In this document: positions 27,401-35,742 of the stretch, in pieces
Layout: every line of letters starts with the position of its first letter
Position numbering within the stretch: position 1 is the stretch's first letter
Origin: Bacteroidales bacterium
Lineage (GTDB): Bacteria > Bacteroidota > Bacteroidia > Bacteroidales > GCA-2748055
Direction: 5' to 3'
Length of the DNA: 64,000 nt
NCBI GenBank assembly: GCA_020636775.1
Contig: JACJXF010000001.1
Location: 186,001-250,000 of the forward strand
Made by a program: the position numbers and the translations under genes
The notes under the pieces: model-generated
Database searches by the model: none
What the model saw: only the letters and a program-made list of their open reading frames with translations
What the model was told of the DNA's origin: nothing

Positions 27401-28732
27401 TGTATTGTTCACATACACCTGATCCTTGTAAACTTTCTGGTTCATCTCAGGGTCATTGGTCTTATGACGCATCAGTTCCAGATAAAAATCCTCCCCAAAA
27501 ATACCCTTGTAAACTTCTATCAGCTCGCCGGCCGATTCAGGACTGTGGTTCATAATTTCCTGGGGCACCTCTCCTCCCAGGCAGGCGGTACTGGCAATCA
27601 ACCCTTCCGCATACTTTTTTAAAACTTCTTTATCTATCCTGGGTTTGTAATACATCCCTTCTGTCCATCCCAGCGAAACCAGCTTGATAAGGTTATGATA
27701 GCCCGTTTTATTTTTTGCCAGGAGGATAAGGTGATCGCCGCTGCCATCAATCTTGTCTTCCTTTTGATGCATGGAGCGTTTGGCGATGTAAACCTCACAT
27801 CCGATAATAGGTTTTATGCCCTGCTTTTTGGCTTCGTTATGAAAAATTTTTGCCCCGAAAAGATTTCCATGATCAGTAATGGCCATAGCCTTCATCCCGT
27901 CTTCCTTGGCCTTCTGAATAAGTCCGGCAATAGAAGCAGCTCCATCAAGAATGGAATACTGAGTGTGAACGTGCAGGTGGGTAAACTGTATCAATTCTGT
28001 TTCGGGGGAGACTTCAGCTTCAGCAACTTTCTTAAGCGTTTCAGCTTTTTTCCTGGTCTTGTTGGAAACGACCTCAATCCCTGCCGGTTTTATAACTTCC
28101 GGATTTGCCTTAATAAAATCAGCAATCTCAGCAGGTGATAAGGGCAATACGGGTGGAGTAAGGACTCCAATCCTGATTAATTCAAGAAAGCAACGAGTGG
28201 TTGCTTCAACATCGGCGCTTGCGTTATGGGCATCGGGAAACCCTTCATTAAAGAGTTTTTCATGCAATTCTTTCAGGTTGGGCCATTTGAATTTTCCTCC
28301 CCTGCCTCCCGGAATAGCACAGAAATCGGTGCTTTCCACCTTGGTGCAGAGTTTTTTCTTTTCCAGAAAATCGTTCTCGATACTGTTTCTGAGAAACTCG
28401 GAAGCGACAATATTTATATCGAATTCAATATTATGCGCAATAAGAAGTCGTGAGGCAGATATGTCAGCGGCAAACTCCTTCAGAACAGTTTTCAGATCAT
28501 GCCCGTCTTTTAATGCTTTTTCTGTGGATATTCCATGTACCTTCTCGGCTGCATAGGGTATGGTGAAGCCTTCCGGCTTTATGATGTAGTCCTTTGCCTC
28601 AATAAATTTTCCGGTAATGTCGTGCATTTGCCATGCAAGCTGTACCAGTCTTGGCCAGTTATCAAGTTCCTCCAAAGGGGCATTGTCCCTCTTTGGTAAT
28701 CCGGTGGTTTCTGTATCAAAAATCAGGAACAT
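24485..28732 (-). CDS. dnaE: DNA polymerase III alpha subunit with N-terminal DnaQ-like proofreading exonuclease
   Basis: Replicative polymerase of 1415 residues. Residues 1-185 are a DEDDh 3'-5' exonuclease: FDTETTG (Asp6, Glu8), AHNIEFDINIVAS, and HNASADVEATTR. The PHP domain begins near 247 with THLHVHTQYSILDGA. The polymerase active site holds LPDIDIDFDEDGRE near residue 652, and finger/helix-hairpin-helix regions follow. The usual DnaE is about 1150-1270 residues with a separate epsilon; here the proofreader is in the same chain, like PolC but with a different domain order (in PolC the exonuclease is inserted in PHP). The last ~200 residues are an OB-type region. The gene is flanked by trxA and divergent mutA. 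Confidence 0.94.
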   Translation of the reverse strand: MFLIFDTETTGLPKRDNAPLEELDNWPRLVQLAWQMHDITGKFIEAKDYIIKPEGFTIPYAAEKVHGISTEKALKDGHDLKTVLKEFAADISASRLLIAHNIEFDINIVASEFLRNSIENDFLEKKKLCTKVESTDFCAIPGGRGGKFKWPNLKELHEKLFNEGFPDAHNASADVEATTRCFLELIRIGVLTPPVLPLSPAEIADFIKANPEVIKPAGIEVVSNKTRKKAETLKKVAEAEVSPETELIQFTHLHVHTQYSILDGAASIAGLIQKAKEDGMKAMAITDHGNLFGAKIFHNEAKKQGIKPIIGCEVYIAKRSMHQKEDKIDGSGDHLILLAKNKTGYHNLIKLVSLGWTEGMYYKPRIDKEVLKKYAEGLIASTACLGGEVPQEIMNHSPESAGELIEVYKGIFGEDFYLELMRHKTNDPEMNQKVYKDQVYVNNTLLELGEKYGVKCIATNDVHFINAEDAGAHDRLICLSTGKDLDDPSRMKYTQQEWLKTRAEMMEIFKDIPQVLINTQEIVDKVEVYALNRDPIMPDFPLPEGFDNEDDYLRHLSYKGAERRYKEITTEIQERIDFELEVVKNMGFPGYFLIVQDFINEARNMGVAVGPGRGSAAGSVVAYCTGITDIDPLRYNLLFERFLNPDRISLPDIDIDFDEDGREEVLRWVVNKYGKTKVAQIITFGTMAAKMAIRDVARIQKLPLSEADRLAKLVPERPGTTLKKAYEEVPELRKERDSGNPDVKSVLEYAGTLEGSVRHTGIHACGIIIGRDDLTEHIPICISKDSDLLVTQFDGKHVEDVGMLKMDFLGLKTLSIIKDAVTNVFESRGIKIDISNIPIDDALTYELYAKGDTTGLFQFESAGMRKHLRDLKPNRFEDLIAMNALYRPGPMEYIPSFIKRKQGQEQISYRVPEMEEELKETYGITVYQEQVMRLSQRLAGFTRGEADSLRKAMGKKIRKMMDELKSKFVEGCKANGHNEVVIEKIWSDWEAFAEYAFNKSHSTCYAYVSYQTAYLKAHYPAEFMAAVLSRNITDIKKIGIFMDECRRMGTEVRGPDVNESNVKFTVTKKGNIRFGLGAIKGVGESAVATIIEERKKNGPFVDIYDFIERMDLRIMTRKNLEGLAASGAFDCFPEINRAQYFEPIGSEASFFDALVKYGSRLSNEKNSTQQSLFGDSNEEIIMRPLPANIEDWPLLERINREKELIGMYLTAHPLDRFRPEIKSFCNVDFYDLNNRLPDFKAKDVTFAGIIKSFREGISQKNNRAFGIAILEDFVDTYQLRLWGNDFVNYKKFFSTGVSIMVRAGVEEWKSKKDNRSGIELRVKSIHLLSEVRNEMVRTVLLTVKTDSLNNSAIEGLSKFIGKPEKKTNEKHLRVQVVDKQSNLKVDLFSRTQYLNLNDEFFDYMEANPEIEYSLK

Positions 28733-29003
28733 GAACGGGTCTTTTGTATTTAAATTCAGGTAAACAACTGGATATCAGGAGTATATTTGTCTCCTCTATT
28801 AATCCGGGCCAGATGGTAAAAATACCATATTTACAGGCAAAATTACAGGGGTGTTGATAAGTCTTGAAAGCTTTTTCGAAAGATCATCTGGTTAGACAGA
28901 AACACTTGTCGGAATTTTTATTTAAAATACAATCCCTGAAACTTATCCTTCTCAAAATACAGTTAAAATCCTTTTCTTTGTAGGATCAAAAAATTATGAT
29001 TCT

Positions 29004-30872
29004 ATGAGTGATCAAAATAATACTTCTGCACTTTTCAGGGAATTCAGTGCCGTTGACCCGGTAACATGGAAAGAAAAGCTGGTGCAGGATCTAAAGGGGA
29101 TTCCGTATGAAAAACTGGTCTGGAAGAGCCATGAAGGAATTGAAATTAAACCTTTTTATACACCGGAAGACCTCCGTTCAATAACTTACCTTGAGTCGGT
29201 TCCCGGCCAGTTTCCCTTTCTCAGGGGGACGCGCTCAGCTGCTCCGGACTGGGAAATCCGTCAGGATATTTTAGTTGAAGATTTTGGCAAAGCCAATGCT
29301 GAAGCCCTGAATGCTCTGAACCGGGGAGCCACTTCTCTGGCTTTTATATTCGGTGATGATTTAAAAATTACTCAGGGAGATTTCAGTCTTTTGCTCAGGG
29401 ATATCATTTTCGAATGTATAGACATCAACTTTATTTCCCATAAGCATTCCTCAGAAATTCTTTCATTTCTAACGGCTGAAGCGAAAGGGAGGAATATTGA
29501 CATTTCCCGAATTTTCGGATCGCTGGGAAATGACCCCTTTGGCTACCTTAGTGAAAAGGGACATTTCAATCATTCAGAGAAAGATGATTTTAAAACCACT
29601 GCCTCATTAATTTCTCAGAATCTGGCTAACTCCCCCGCTTTCAAAACACTTTCCGTTAATGCCGGAATATTTCATAATTCAGGAGGAAGCATTGTCCAGG
29701 AAGTGGCTTATTGTCTGGCCATGATTTCAGATTATCTGGATGTCCTGTCCGGGGCAGGACTTAAACCTGCTGATGTTGCCAGAAGCATGCGTCTGAATTT
29801 TTCCGTTGGTTCCAATTATTTTATGGAAATAGCCAAACTCCGGGCTGTAAGATTTTTGTTTGCCAGGCTTATAAAATCATGGGAGGTGGAAGACGAAGAG
29901 GCCATGAAAGCCTTTATTCACTGCAGCACCTCAGCATGGAATCAGACCATTTATGACCCCTATGTAAACATGCTCCGTTCCACAACCGAAAGCATGTCGG
30001 CCGTTCTGGGCGGCTGTAATTCCCTTACCGTTAATCCATTCGATAAACCATTCCGCCGGAGCACCAAATTCTCCAACAGGATTGCCAGGAACACACAGAT
30101 AATTCTGAAGGAAGAAGCATGGCTTGATAAGGTAACTGACCCTGCAGCCGGATCCTACTTTATCGAGAGTCTAACCGATTCCATTATTACCGAAGCCTGG
30201 AAATTATTTCTGGAGATTGAAGAAAAGGGAGGATATCTGGCCTGCTTTAAGTCCGGTCATATTCAGGAAGAAATAAGGAAATCGGCCATTATAAAGATGC
30301 AAAATATTGCCACCCGAAAAGAAGTTCTTCTGGGTACCAATCAGTTTCCCAATTCAGGAGAATCAAAACCGGAGGACCTTGAAATGGATGTCGCCTTTCC
30401 GGAAAATTCGGATAAAGATGTCATTGCCCCTCCCCTGAAAGCTTTCAGAGCAGGTGAAGCATTCGAAAAGCTTCGTCTCAGACTGGAAGAAAAGCCTCCA
30501 AAGGTATTCCTTCTTTCAATCGGGAATCCTGTCTGGAGCAAGGCCCGTGCCGGCTTTGCCTCAGGGTTTTTTGCCTGCGGGGGATTTGAGATTATGGAGA
30601 ATAACAGCTTTGATTCAATCGAATCAGGGATTAAATCAGCCCTCGAATCGAAAGCTGCCATTGTGGTTCTTTGCAGCTCAGACGATGAATACTCTCAGTT
30701 AGCACCTGAAGCAATGATGGCCTTGCAAAATAAAGCCATACTTGTAATTGCAGGTAATCCAAAAGACAGTATCGAAGATTTAAAATCAAAAGGGATCATG
30801 CATTTTATCCACCTGAAATCCAATGTTCTTGAGGAGCTGGAAAAATTCGGGAAAATGTGTAATGAGCTGTAA
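29004..30872 (+). CDS. mutA: Methylmalonyl-CoA mutase small subunit
   Basis: Non-catalytic partner of the adenosylcobalamin enzyme converting methylmalonyl-CoA and succinyl-CoA, used for propionate formation or use. The 622-residue length fits. The TIM-barrel part is recognisable (FLRGTRSAAPDWEIRQD, NFSVGSNYFMEIAKLRAVRF, DPAAGSYFIESL), while the C-terminal cobalamin-like domain lacks the DxHxxG motif, as expected for the small subunit. mutB starts 42 bp later on the same strand. The 271 bp before the gene, shared with divergent dnaE, hold a TATATTTG at 28782 without a convincing -33 box. Confidence 0.94.
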   Translation: MSDQNNTSALFREFSAVDPVTWKEKLVQDLKGIPYEKLVWKSHEGIEIKPFYTPEDLRSITYLESVPGQFPFLRGTRSAAPDWEIRQDILVEDFGKANAEALNALNRGATSLAFIFGDDLKITQGDFSLLLRDIIFECIDINFISHKHSSEILSFLTAEAKGRNIDISRIFGSLGNDPFGYLSEKGHFNHSEKDDFKTTASLISQNLANSPAFKTLSVNAGIFHNSGGSIVQEVAYCLAMISDYLDVLSGAGLKPADVARSMRLNFSVGSNYFMEIAKLRAVRFLFARLIKSWEVEDEEAMKAFIHCSTSAWNQTIYDPYVNMLRSTTESMSAVLGGCNSLTVNPFDKPFRRSTKFSNRIARNTQIILKEEAWLDKVTDPAAGSYFIESLTDSIITEAWKLFLEIEEKGGYLACFKSGHIQEEIRKSAIIKMQNIATRKEVLLGTNQFPNSGESKPEDLEMDVAFPENSDKDVIAPPLKAFRAGEAFEKLRLRLEEKPPKVFLLSIGNPVWSKARAGFASGFFACGGFEIMENNSFDSIESGIKSALESKAAIVVLCSSDDEYSQLAPEAMMALQNKAILVIAGNPKDSIEDLKSKGIMHFIHLKSNVLEELEKFGKMCNEL

Positions 30873-30914
30873 GACCTGTAAAGTAAAATTATTTGAGAAT
30901 TCAGAATAAAAAAA

Positions 30915-33065
30915 ATGAAACCCGATTATAAAAATATCAATCCGCGGCAAGGCCGGGAAAATGTCAAAAGCAATTCAGGAAAGCACGCAATGGATGGGAA
31001 ATTATGGGAAACGCCTGAGCATATCGCTGTGAAGCCGGTATATACCCGTGAAGATTTGCAGAGAATGGAGCATATTGGTTTTGGTGCAGGCTTCCCTCCT
31101 TATCTGCGCGGACCGTATACCAGCATGTACGTGACCCGTCCCTGGACCATCCGTCAGTATGCGGGATTTTCCACCGCTGAGGAATCCAATGCCTTTTACC
31201 GCCGGAATCTGGCTGCCGGACAGAAAGGACTTTCGGTAGCCTTCGACCTCGCAACCCACAGGGGTTATGATTCCGATCATGAGAGGGTGGTTGGTGATGT
31301 GGGTAAGGCCGGTGTGGCAATTGACTCGATACTGGATATGAAAATCCTCTTCGACCAGATCCCCCTTGATAAAATGTCGGTTTCCATGACCATGAACGGG
31401 GCTGTTTTGCCCATCATGGCTTTTTATATCGTTACCGGTCTTGAGCAGGGTGCCAGGCTGGAGGAACTTAGCGGCACCATACAGAATGATATCCTGAAGG
31501 AGTTCATGGTAAGGAACACTTATATTTACCCTCCCGAAACCTCAATGAGGATTATTGCTGACATTTTCGAATATACTTCGAAGAAAATGCCGAAATTCAA
31601 CAGCATCAGCATATCCGGATATCACATGCAGGAGGCGGGTGCCACAGCAGATATTGAGCTTGCTTATACTCTGGCCGACGGACTTGAATACATCCGTACC
31701 GGTATCAATGCAGGCATCGATATTGATGCCTTTGCTCCCCGGCTTTCCTTCTTCTGGGCCATAGGAATGAATCATTTTATGGAAATCGCCAAAATGAGGG
31801 CCGCGCGTATGCTCTGGGCAAAAATTGTAAAACAGTTTAATCCCAAAAATCCAAAATCCATGGCCCTCAGGACGCATTCTCAAACTTCGGGATGGAGTCT
31901 TACCGAGCAGGATCCTTTCAATAACGTTGCCCGTACATGCATCGAGGCTATGGCTGCCGCACTCGGACATACCCAGAGTCTGCACACAAATGCCCTCGAC
32001 GAGGCCATCGCGCTTCCTACTGATTTTTCAGCCCGTATAGCCCGGAACACTCAGATTTATCTGCAGGAAGAAACACAGATTCACCGCTCGGTTGATCCAT
32101 GGGCCGGATCTTACTATGTGGAGAGTCTGACCCATGAAATCGCACATAAGGCATGGGAACTAATTGAGGAGGTGGAGGCACTGGGTGGAATGGCTAAGGC
32201 TATTGAGACAGGCATACCAAAGATGCGGATCGAAGAAGCTGCTGCACGAAAACAGGCACGTATCGATGCAAGGAAAGATACCATCGTGGGAATCAATAAA
32301 TTTCGGCTTGAAAAAGAAGATCCCATCGATATATTAACTGTCGACAATACAGCCGTGAGGCTTTCCCAGATAAAAAGGCTTGAAAAATTAAAAGCCGGGA
32401 GAAATAATGAGGAGGTTAAAAAAGCCCTTGACGCCATCACAGAATCGGTTCGCAGCGGAAAAGGAAACCTGCTTGAGCTATCCGTTGATGCAGCCATGAA
32501 AAGGGCGAGCCTTGGGGAAATTTCCGATGCCATTGAGAAAGTCTCGGGAAGGTATAAAGCAGTTGTCAGATCCATTTCAGGAGTTTATTCATCAGAATCC
32601 ATGGAAGATGTAAATTTTAAAAGAGCCCGTGAACTCTCAGCTGAGTTTGCCAGGCTGGAAGGGCGGCAGCCCAGAATTATGGTTGCGAAAATGGGACAGG
32701 ATGGTCACGACCGGGGTGCCAAGGTGGTATCAACCGGTTATGCCGATATGGGTTTTGATGTGGATATCGGTCCACTCTTCCAGACACCTGCCGAAGCTGC
32801 CAGACAGGCAGTGGAAAATGATGTGCATGTGCTGGGAGTATCCAGTCTGGCTGCCGGACATAAGACCCTGATACCCCAGGTTATCGAAGAACTAAAAAAA
32901 CTCGGAAGGGAAGACATTATGGTTATCGCGGGAGGTGTTATTCCTGCTCAGGATTACGACTTCCTGTATAAAGCCGGTGTTGTAGCCATCTTCGGACCCG
33001 GAACATCCGTATCCGTTGCCGCAAAGAAGATATTGGAAATACTTATTGACAGTATGAAGGATTGA
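30915..33065 (+). CDS. mutB: Methylmalonyl-CoA mutase large (catalytic) subunit
   Basis: Catalytic adenosylcobalamin subunit of 716 residues. The substrate barrel shows PPYLRGPYTSMYVTRPWTIR near residue 60 and TMNGAVLPIMAFYI, and SQTSGWSLTEQDPFNN; the C-terminal cobalamin domain carries GQDGHDRGAKV with Asp596, His598 and Gly601 of the base-off DxHxxG motif, followed by GVSSLAAGHKTL and IAGGVIPAQD. The mutA-mutB pair is complete; the epimerase and the MeaB chaperone are not in the window. Suggests a succinate-propionate fermentation or propionate oxidation in the organism. Confidence 0.97.
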   Translation: MKPDYKNINPRQGRENVKSNSGKHAMDGKLWETPEHIAVKPVYTREDLQRMEHIGFGAGFPPYLRGPYTSMYVTRPWTIRQYAGFSTAEESNAFYRRNLAAGQKGLSVAFDLATHRGYDSDHERVVGDVGKAGVAIDSILDMKILFDQIPLDKMSVSMTMNGAVLPIMAFYIVTGLEQGARLEELSGTIQNDILKEFMVRNTYIYPPETSMRIIADIFEYTSKKMPKFNSISISGYHMQEAGATADIELAYTLADGLEYIRTGINAGIDIDAFAPRLSFFWAIGMNHFMEIAKMRAARMLWAKIVKQFNPKNPKSMALRTHSQTSGWSLTEQDPFNNVARTCIEAMAAALGHTQSLHTNALDEAIALPTDFSARIARNTQIYLQEETQIHRSVDPWAGSYYVESLTHEIAHKAWELIEEVEALGGMAKAIETGIPKMRIEEAAARKQARIDARKDTIVGINKFRLEKEDPIDILTVDNTAVRLSQIKRLEKLKAGRNNEEVKKALDAITESVRSGKGNLLELSVDAAMKRASLGEISDAIEKVSGRYKAVVRSISGVYSSESMEDVNFKRARELSAEFARLEGRQPRIMVAKMGQDGHDRGAKVVSTGYADMGFDVDIGPLFQTPAEAARQAVENDVHVLGVSSLAAGHKTLIPQVIEELKKLGREDIMVIAGGVIPAQDYDFLYKAGVVAIFGPGTSVSVAAKKILEILIDSMKD

Positions 33066-33150
33066 TTTTTACCAGTGACTAAAATACAATGCCAGCACTT
33101 AAGGATTGGGTGTTGAGGAAATAACCAAGACTTCTGAACCTTCTGAGGAA

Positions 33151-33182
33151 TTTTCTATCCATGACAGAATTAACTATATTTG
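33151..33182 (+). promoter_or_regulatory. Bacteroidota-type promoter of the PIN toxin-antitoxin pair
   Basis: TTTT at 33151-33154 and perfect TATATTTG at 33175-33182 with a 20-bp spacer, 16 bp before the antitoxin ATG, giving a very short leader. Confidence 0.5.
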
Positions 33183-33198
33183 CTAAAAGCAGATTGAT

Positions 33199-33414
33199 AT
33201 GGAATCAATAAGAATCGAAATTCTAAATCCTAAAGCAAAAAGTTTGATAAAAAACCTTGCTGATATGGATTTAATAAGAATTAAAAAGGAGAAAATGAAG
33301 CCAGATTTTGCAGTGTTGCTTGAAAAGTTAAGAACTCATTCAGATAAGGTTCCTACATTGGAAGAAATTACCAGCGAGGTAGAGTCGGTTCGAAATGCCC
33401 GATATGAAAAGTAA
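33199..33414 (+). CDS. Putative antitoxin of a PIN toxin-antitoxin pair
   Basis: Small charged protein of 71 residues (MESIRIEILNPKAKSLIKNL at the start, with a Lys/Glu-rich middle and VESVRNARYEK end). The form, an initial beta strand then helices with an acidic C-terminal half, is that of antitoxins preceding PIN-family toxins in Bacteroidota. The toxin ATG at 33404 lies within this gene, overlapping by 11 bp, which is typical of such pairs. It would neutralise the toxin and repress the promoter just upstream. Confidence 0.7.
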   Translation: MESIRIEILNPKAKSLIKNLADMDLIRIKKEKMKPDFAVLLEKLRTHSDKVPTLEEITSEVESVRNARYEK

Positions 33415-33810
33415 AAATATTATTCTTGATACAAATCTTTGGATAAGTTTCCTCATTACAAAAGATTATAGTTTTTGGATAACTATATATTCAAAGGAAA
33501 AGTAAAATTTTTATTCTCAGAAGAACTTTTCAGTGAGTTTATTTCAATTACTGAAAGACCAAAATTTAAAAAATATTTCTCAAAAAGTGATATAAACAAA
33601 CTTATTGAGGTAATTGACAAATATGGGATTCTGATAAAAGTCAAATCCGAATTAAAATTATGCAGAGATAACAAAGATAATTTTCTGCTAAATTTAGCAG
33701 TTGACTCTCACGCTGAATATTTAGTAACCGGGGATAAAGATTTATTAGAAATCAAAAAACTTTACAATACTAAAATTCTCACCATCAGAGAATTAATAGA
33801 TGAATTATAA
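33404..33810 (+). pseudogene. PIN-family toxin, frameshifted
   Basis: A PIN-domain ribonuclease toxin (the TIGR00305-like family) interrupted by a single-base shift. The ATG at 33404 gives MKSKNIILDTNLWISFLITK with the first PIN Asp in LDTN, and this frame reads on into nonsense; the rest (DNYIFKGKVKFLFSEELFSE on to LRDN-like CRDNKDNFLLNLAVDSHAEY and TGDKDLL with the other acidic residues) continues in another frame. Adding one T to the T5 run at 33472-33476 restores a single product of about 135 residues. So either the toxin was lost by a one-base deletion or this is a sequencing error; a frame starting at a TTG at 33475 is an artefact. Confidence 0.8.
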
Positions 33811-33952
33811 GAATTCACAATATTATACTAAATGGTAAGCTAAATGATTAGCACTTTCTTTGTCTGAAATTAACCATCCAAATACCAAAACCGCATATCC
33901 ATTGCGCCCTTGCGTTCCCGCATAGCGGGATCAGCGCTTAATTTTTATAACG

Positions 33953-34951
33953 ATGAATTCAATTAAAACCTTACTCCTCCCCCTGAGCCTTTTCCTCCTC
34001 TTCAACTCCTGCTCAAACCCCAAAACCCCAATCCATAAAATCCCCATTCTCATCGACACCGATGCCAACAACGAGCTCGATGACCAGCACGCCCTCGCCT
34101 ACTTATTTTTTAACGGGGGAACATTTGATGTAGCCGGAGTAACGGTTAATGCGACTCAAAACGGAGGAAACGTAAGCCAGCACTATAATGAAGCCCGCAG
34201 AGTAATGCAGCTTTGCAAAGTATTCGACAAAATCCCGCTTTTATCCGGTGCCAATGATTCATTCAGCATTATTCGCCCCCATGTCCGTGATTCGGTTTTT
34301 GACGGTTCGGATGCGGTGAACTTCATTATAAAGGAGGCCCATACGAAAAGAGATCAGAAGCTGGTGCTGGTTCCGGTCGGTAAGCTTACCAATATTGCTC
34401 TTGCTCTTGCAAAAGATTCATCGATTATTCCGAATATCCGCATAGTTTGGCTGGGCAGCAATTATCCTGAAAGCGGGGAATACAATCTGGAAAATGATAT
34501 CGAAGCCATGAATTTTATTCTTTCTCTTGATGTGCCTTTTGAAATGGTGACGGTTCGTTACGGGAAAACCACGGGCTCCGGGAATGTGAGCGTCACCCGG
34601 GAGGAGATTGAGAAAGCAATGCCCGGAAAAGGTCCTGAAGTGGAAGCAGTTGAAGGCAGACACGGAGGCAGTTTCACCTGCTTTGGCGACTATTCGGTAA
34701 ATTTGTTTGAGAACTGTGAATACTATGGCGATCCACCTTCCCGCTCGCTGTATGACATGACCGCAGTGGCCATTGTGAAGAATCCTGCCTTCGGTCAGTC
34801 GGTTCTGATCCCTGCTCCGGCATATGAAAACGGTAAATGGGAATTGATCCCTGGTAATACCCGTATGATACGTATTTGGGAAAATTTCGACAGGAATGCC
34901 ATTTTGAAGGATTTTTATGAAAGTATGGATTCTTATCAACTTCCGAACTGA
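33953..34951 (+). CDS. Inosine-uridine nucleoside hydrolase-family lipoprotein
   Basis: Predicted exported lipoprotein of 332 residues: signal LLLPLSLFLLFNSCSNP with the lipid Cys at about residue 20. The calcium-binding signature of nucleoside hydrolases appears as LIDTDANNELDDQHALAY near residue 33 (canonical DTDxGxDDxxA), followed by GVTVNATQNGGN and ENDIEAMNFIL. Members cleave the N-glycosidic bond of nucleosides, or are modified for other ribosides; in secreted Bacteroidota forms the substrate is generally unknown. It stands alone between the toxin pair and a convergent PAP2 gene. About 60 bp before the start there is a short palindromic patch (CCCGCATAGCGGG). Confidence 0.88.
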   Translation: MNSIKTLLLPLSLFLLFNSCSNPKTPIHKIPILIDTDANNELDDQHALAYLFFNGGTFDVAGVTVNATQNGGNVSQHYNEARRVMQLCKVFDKIPLLSGANDSFSIIRPHVRDSVFDGSDAVNFIIKEAHTKRDQKLVLVPVGKLTNIALALAKDSSIIPNIRIVWLGSNYPESGEYNLENDIEAMNFILSLDVPFEMVTVRYGKTTGSGNVSVTREEIEKAMPGKGPEVEAVEGRHGGSFTCFGDYSVNLFENCEYYGDPPSRSLYDMTAVAIVKNPAFGQSVLIPAPAYENGKWELIPGNTRMIRIWENFDRNAILKDFYESMDSYQLPN

Positions 34952-35059
34952 TCGGGAAACACCGTTCAGCCTTAGTCAGAAGCTAATTCTCCCAAGCCCT
35001 GCCAGCCTCTTTGTATATTAGTCAGGGCTAAAGATTCATGCAAGGAGAACAATTGAGTA

Positions 35060-35644
35060 TTATCTCTTTTTATTAATCCACTTCAGGGTTTTACTGGTAA
35101 GATATGCTGAGCCCGCTCCCAAAGCAGCCCCGGCAAGCACATCGCTGGGATAATGTACTCCAAGATCCATGCGGGAATAGCCAACCCAGGCCGCCCATGC
35201 ACAGGATGGAATTACAACATACCATTTCGGGAAACTGATACTCAGGGAGGTTGCCAGGGCAAAGGCATCGGAAGTGTGTCCGGATGGGAATGAAGGGCTT
35301 CCCCCCTTACCAATCTTTTCAATTTCCGGATAAGTCACGAAAGGCCGCGTTCTGTTTACACTATATTTCAAAGCAGTGGAAATGATGGCGGTCGACGCAA
35401 CTGCAGCAGATATGTAAAGACCATTTCTGAGAGTAAGAGAATCTTTTTTAATCAGCCCATCGGCAAGGATTATGAGGGGTGTAGCAATCACGACGGGGGT
35501 GACGGAACTTGAAACTCCCCGGTAAAAACCATCCATATTTTTGTTACGGTTCAGGTTGATATCCCTGAGTAAATCGATATCAATATTCTGGGAAAAGACC
35601 TGCAAAACCGGTAAAAGAACTATTAGGAGAATAACTTGTTTCAT
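35060..35644 (-). CDS. PAP2-family phosphatase
   Basis: Membrane-associated lipid phosphatase of about 194 residues. The three PAP2 motifs are present: KYSVNRTRPF, PSFPSGHTSD, and SRMDLGVHYPSDVLAG with the catalytic His residues. A signal or anchor (MKQVILLIVLLPVLQVFSQ) begins at the ATG at 35644, preferred over the first Met of the frame at 35665 because it directly precedes the hydrophobic segment. Could act on undecaprenyl pyrophosphate or phosphatidate; the neighbouring Mpl-like gene makes a cell-wall lipid-carrier role plausible but unproven. Confidence 0.9.
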   Translation of the reverse strand: MKQVILLIVLLPVLQVFSQNIDIDLLRDINLNRNKNMDGFYRGVSSSVTPVVIATPLIILADGLIKKDSLTLRNGLYISAAVASTAIISTALKYSVNRTRPFVTYPEIEKIGKGGSPSFPSGHTSDAFALATSLSISFPKWYVVIPSCAWAAWVGYSRMDLGVHYPSDVLAGAALGAGSAYLTSKTLKWINKKR

Positions 35645-35742
35645 TCCTGGGAATATATCCTGCAAATATCGTTTAAATTTTATATTGAGCAGCCAAATGG
35701 ATTAACAAAGAAAAATTGTAATATTAATGCATAATTAATCCC

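Noticed and set aside
25097..28556. Several 70-200 residue plus-strand frames opposite dnaE
   Set aside because: They are shadows of a strongly conserved polymerase gene and match nothing; codon use belongs to the minus-strand gene.
28782..28789. TATATTTG as a mutA promoter
   Set aside because: No -33 TTTG at the right distance, and it is more than 200 bp before the gene.
33475..33810. 111-residue frame starting at a TTG
   Set aside because: It is only the second half of the frameshifted PIN toxin; the true start is at 33404.
34995..35029. AGCCCTG/CAGGGCT inverted repeat between convergent genes
   Set aside because: A 7-bp stem with a 21-nt loop and no T-run; too weak to call a terminator.
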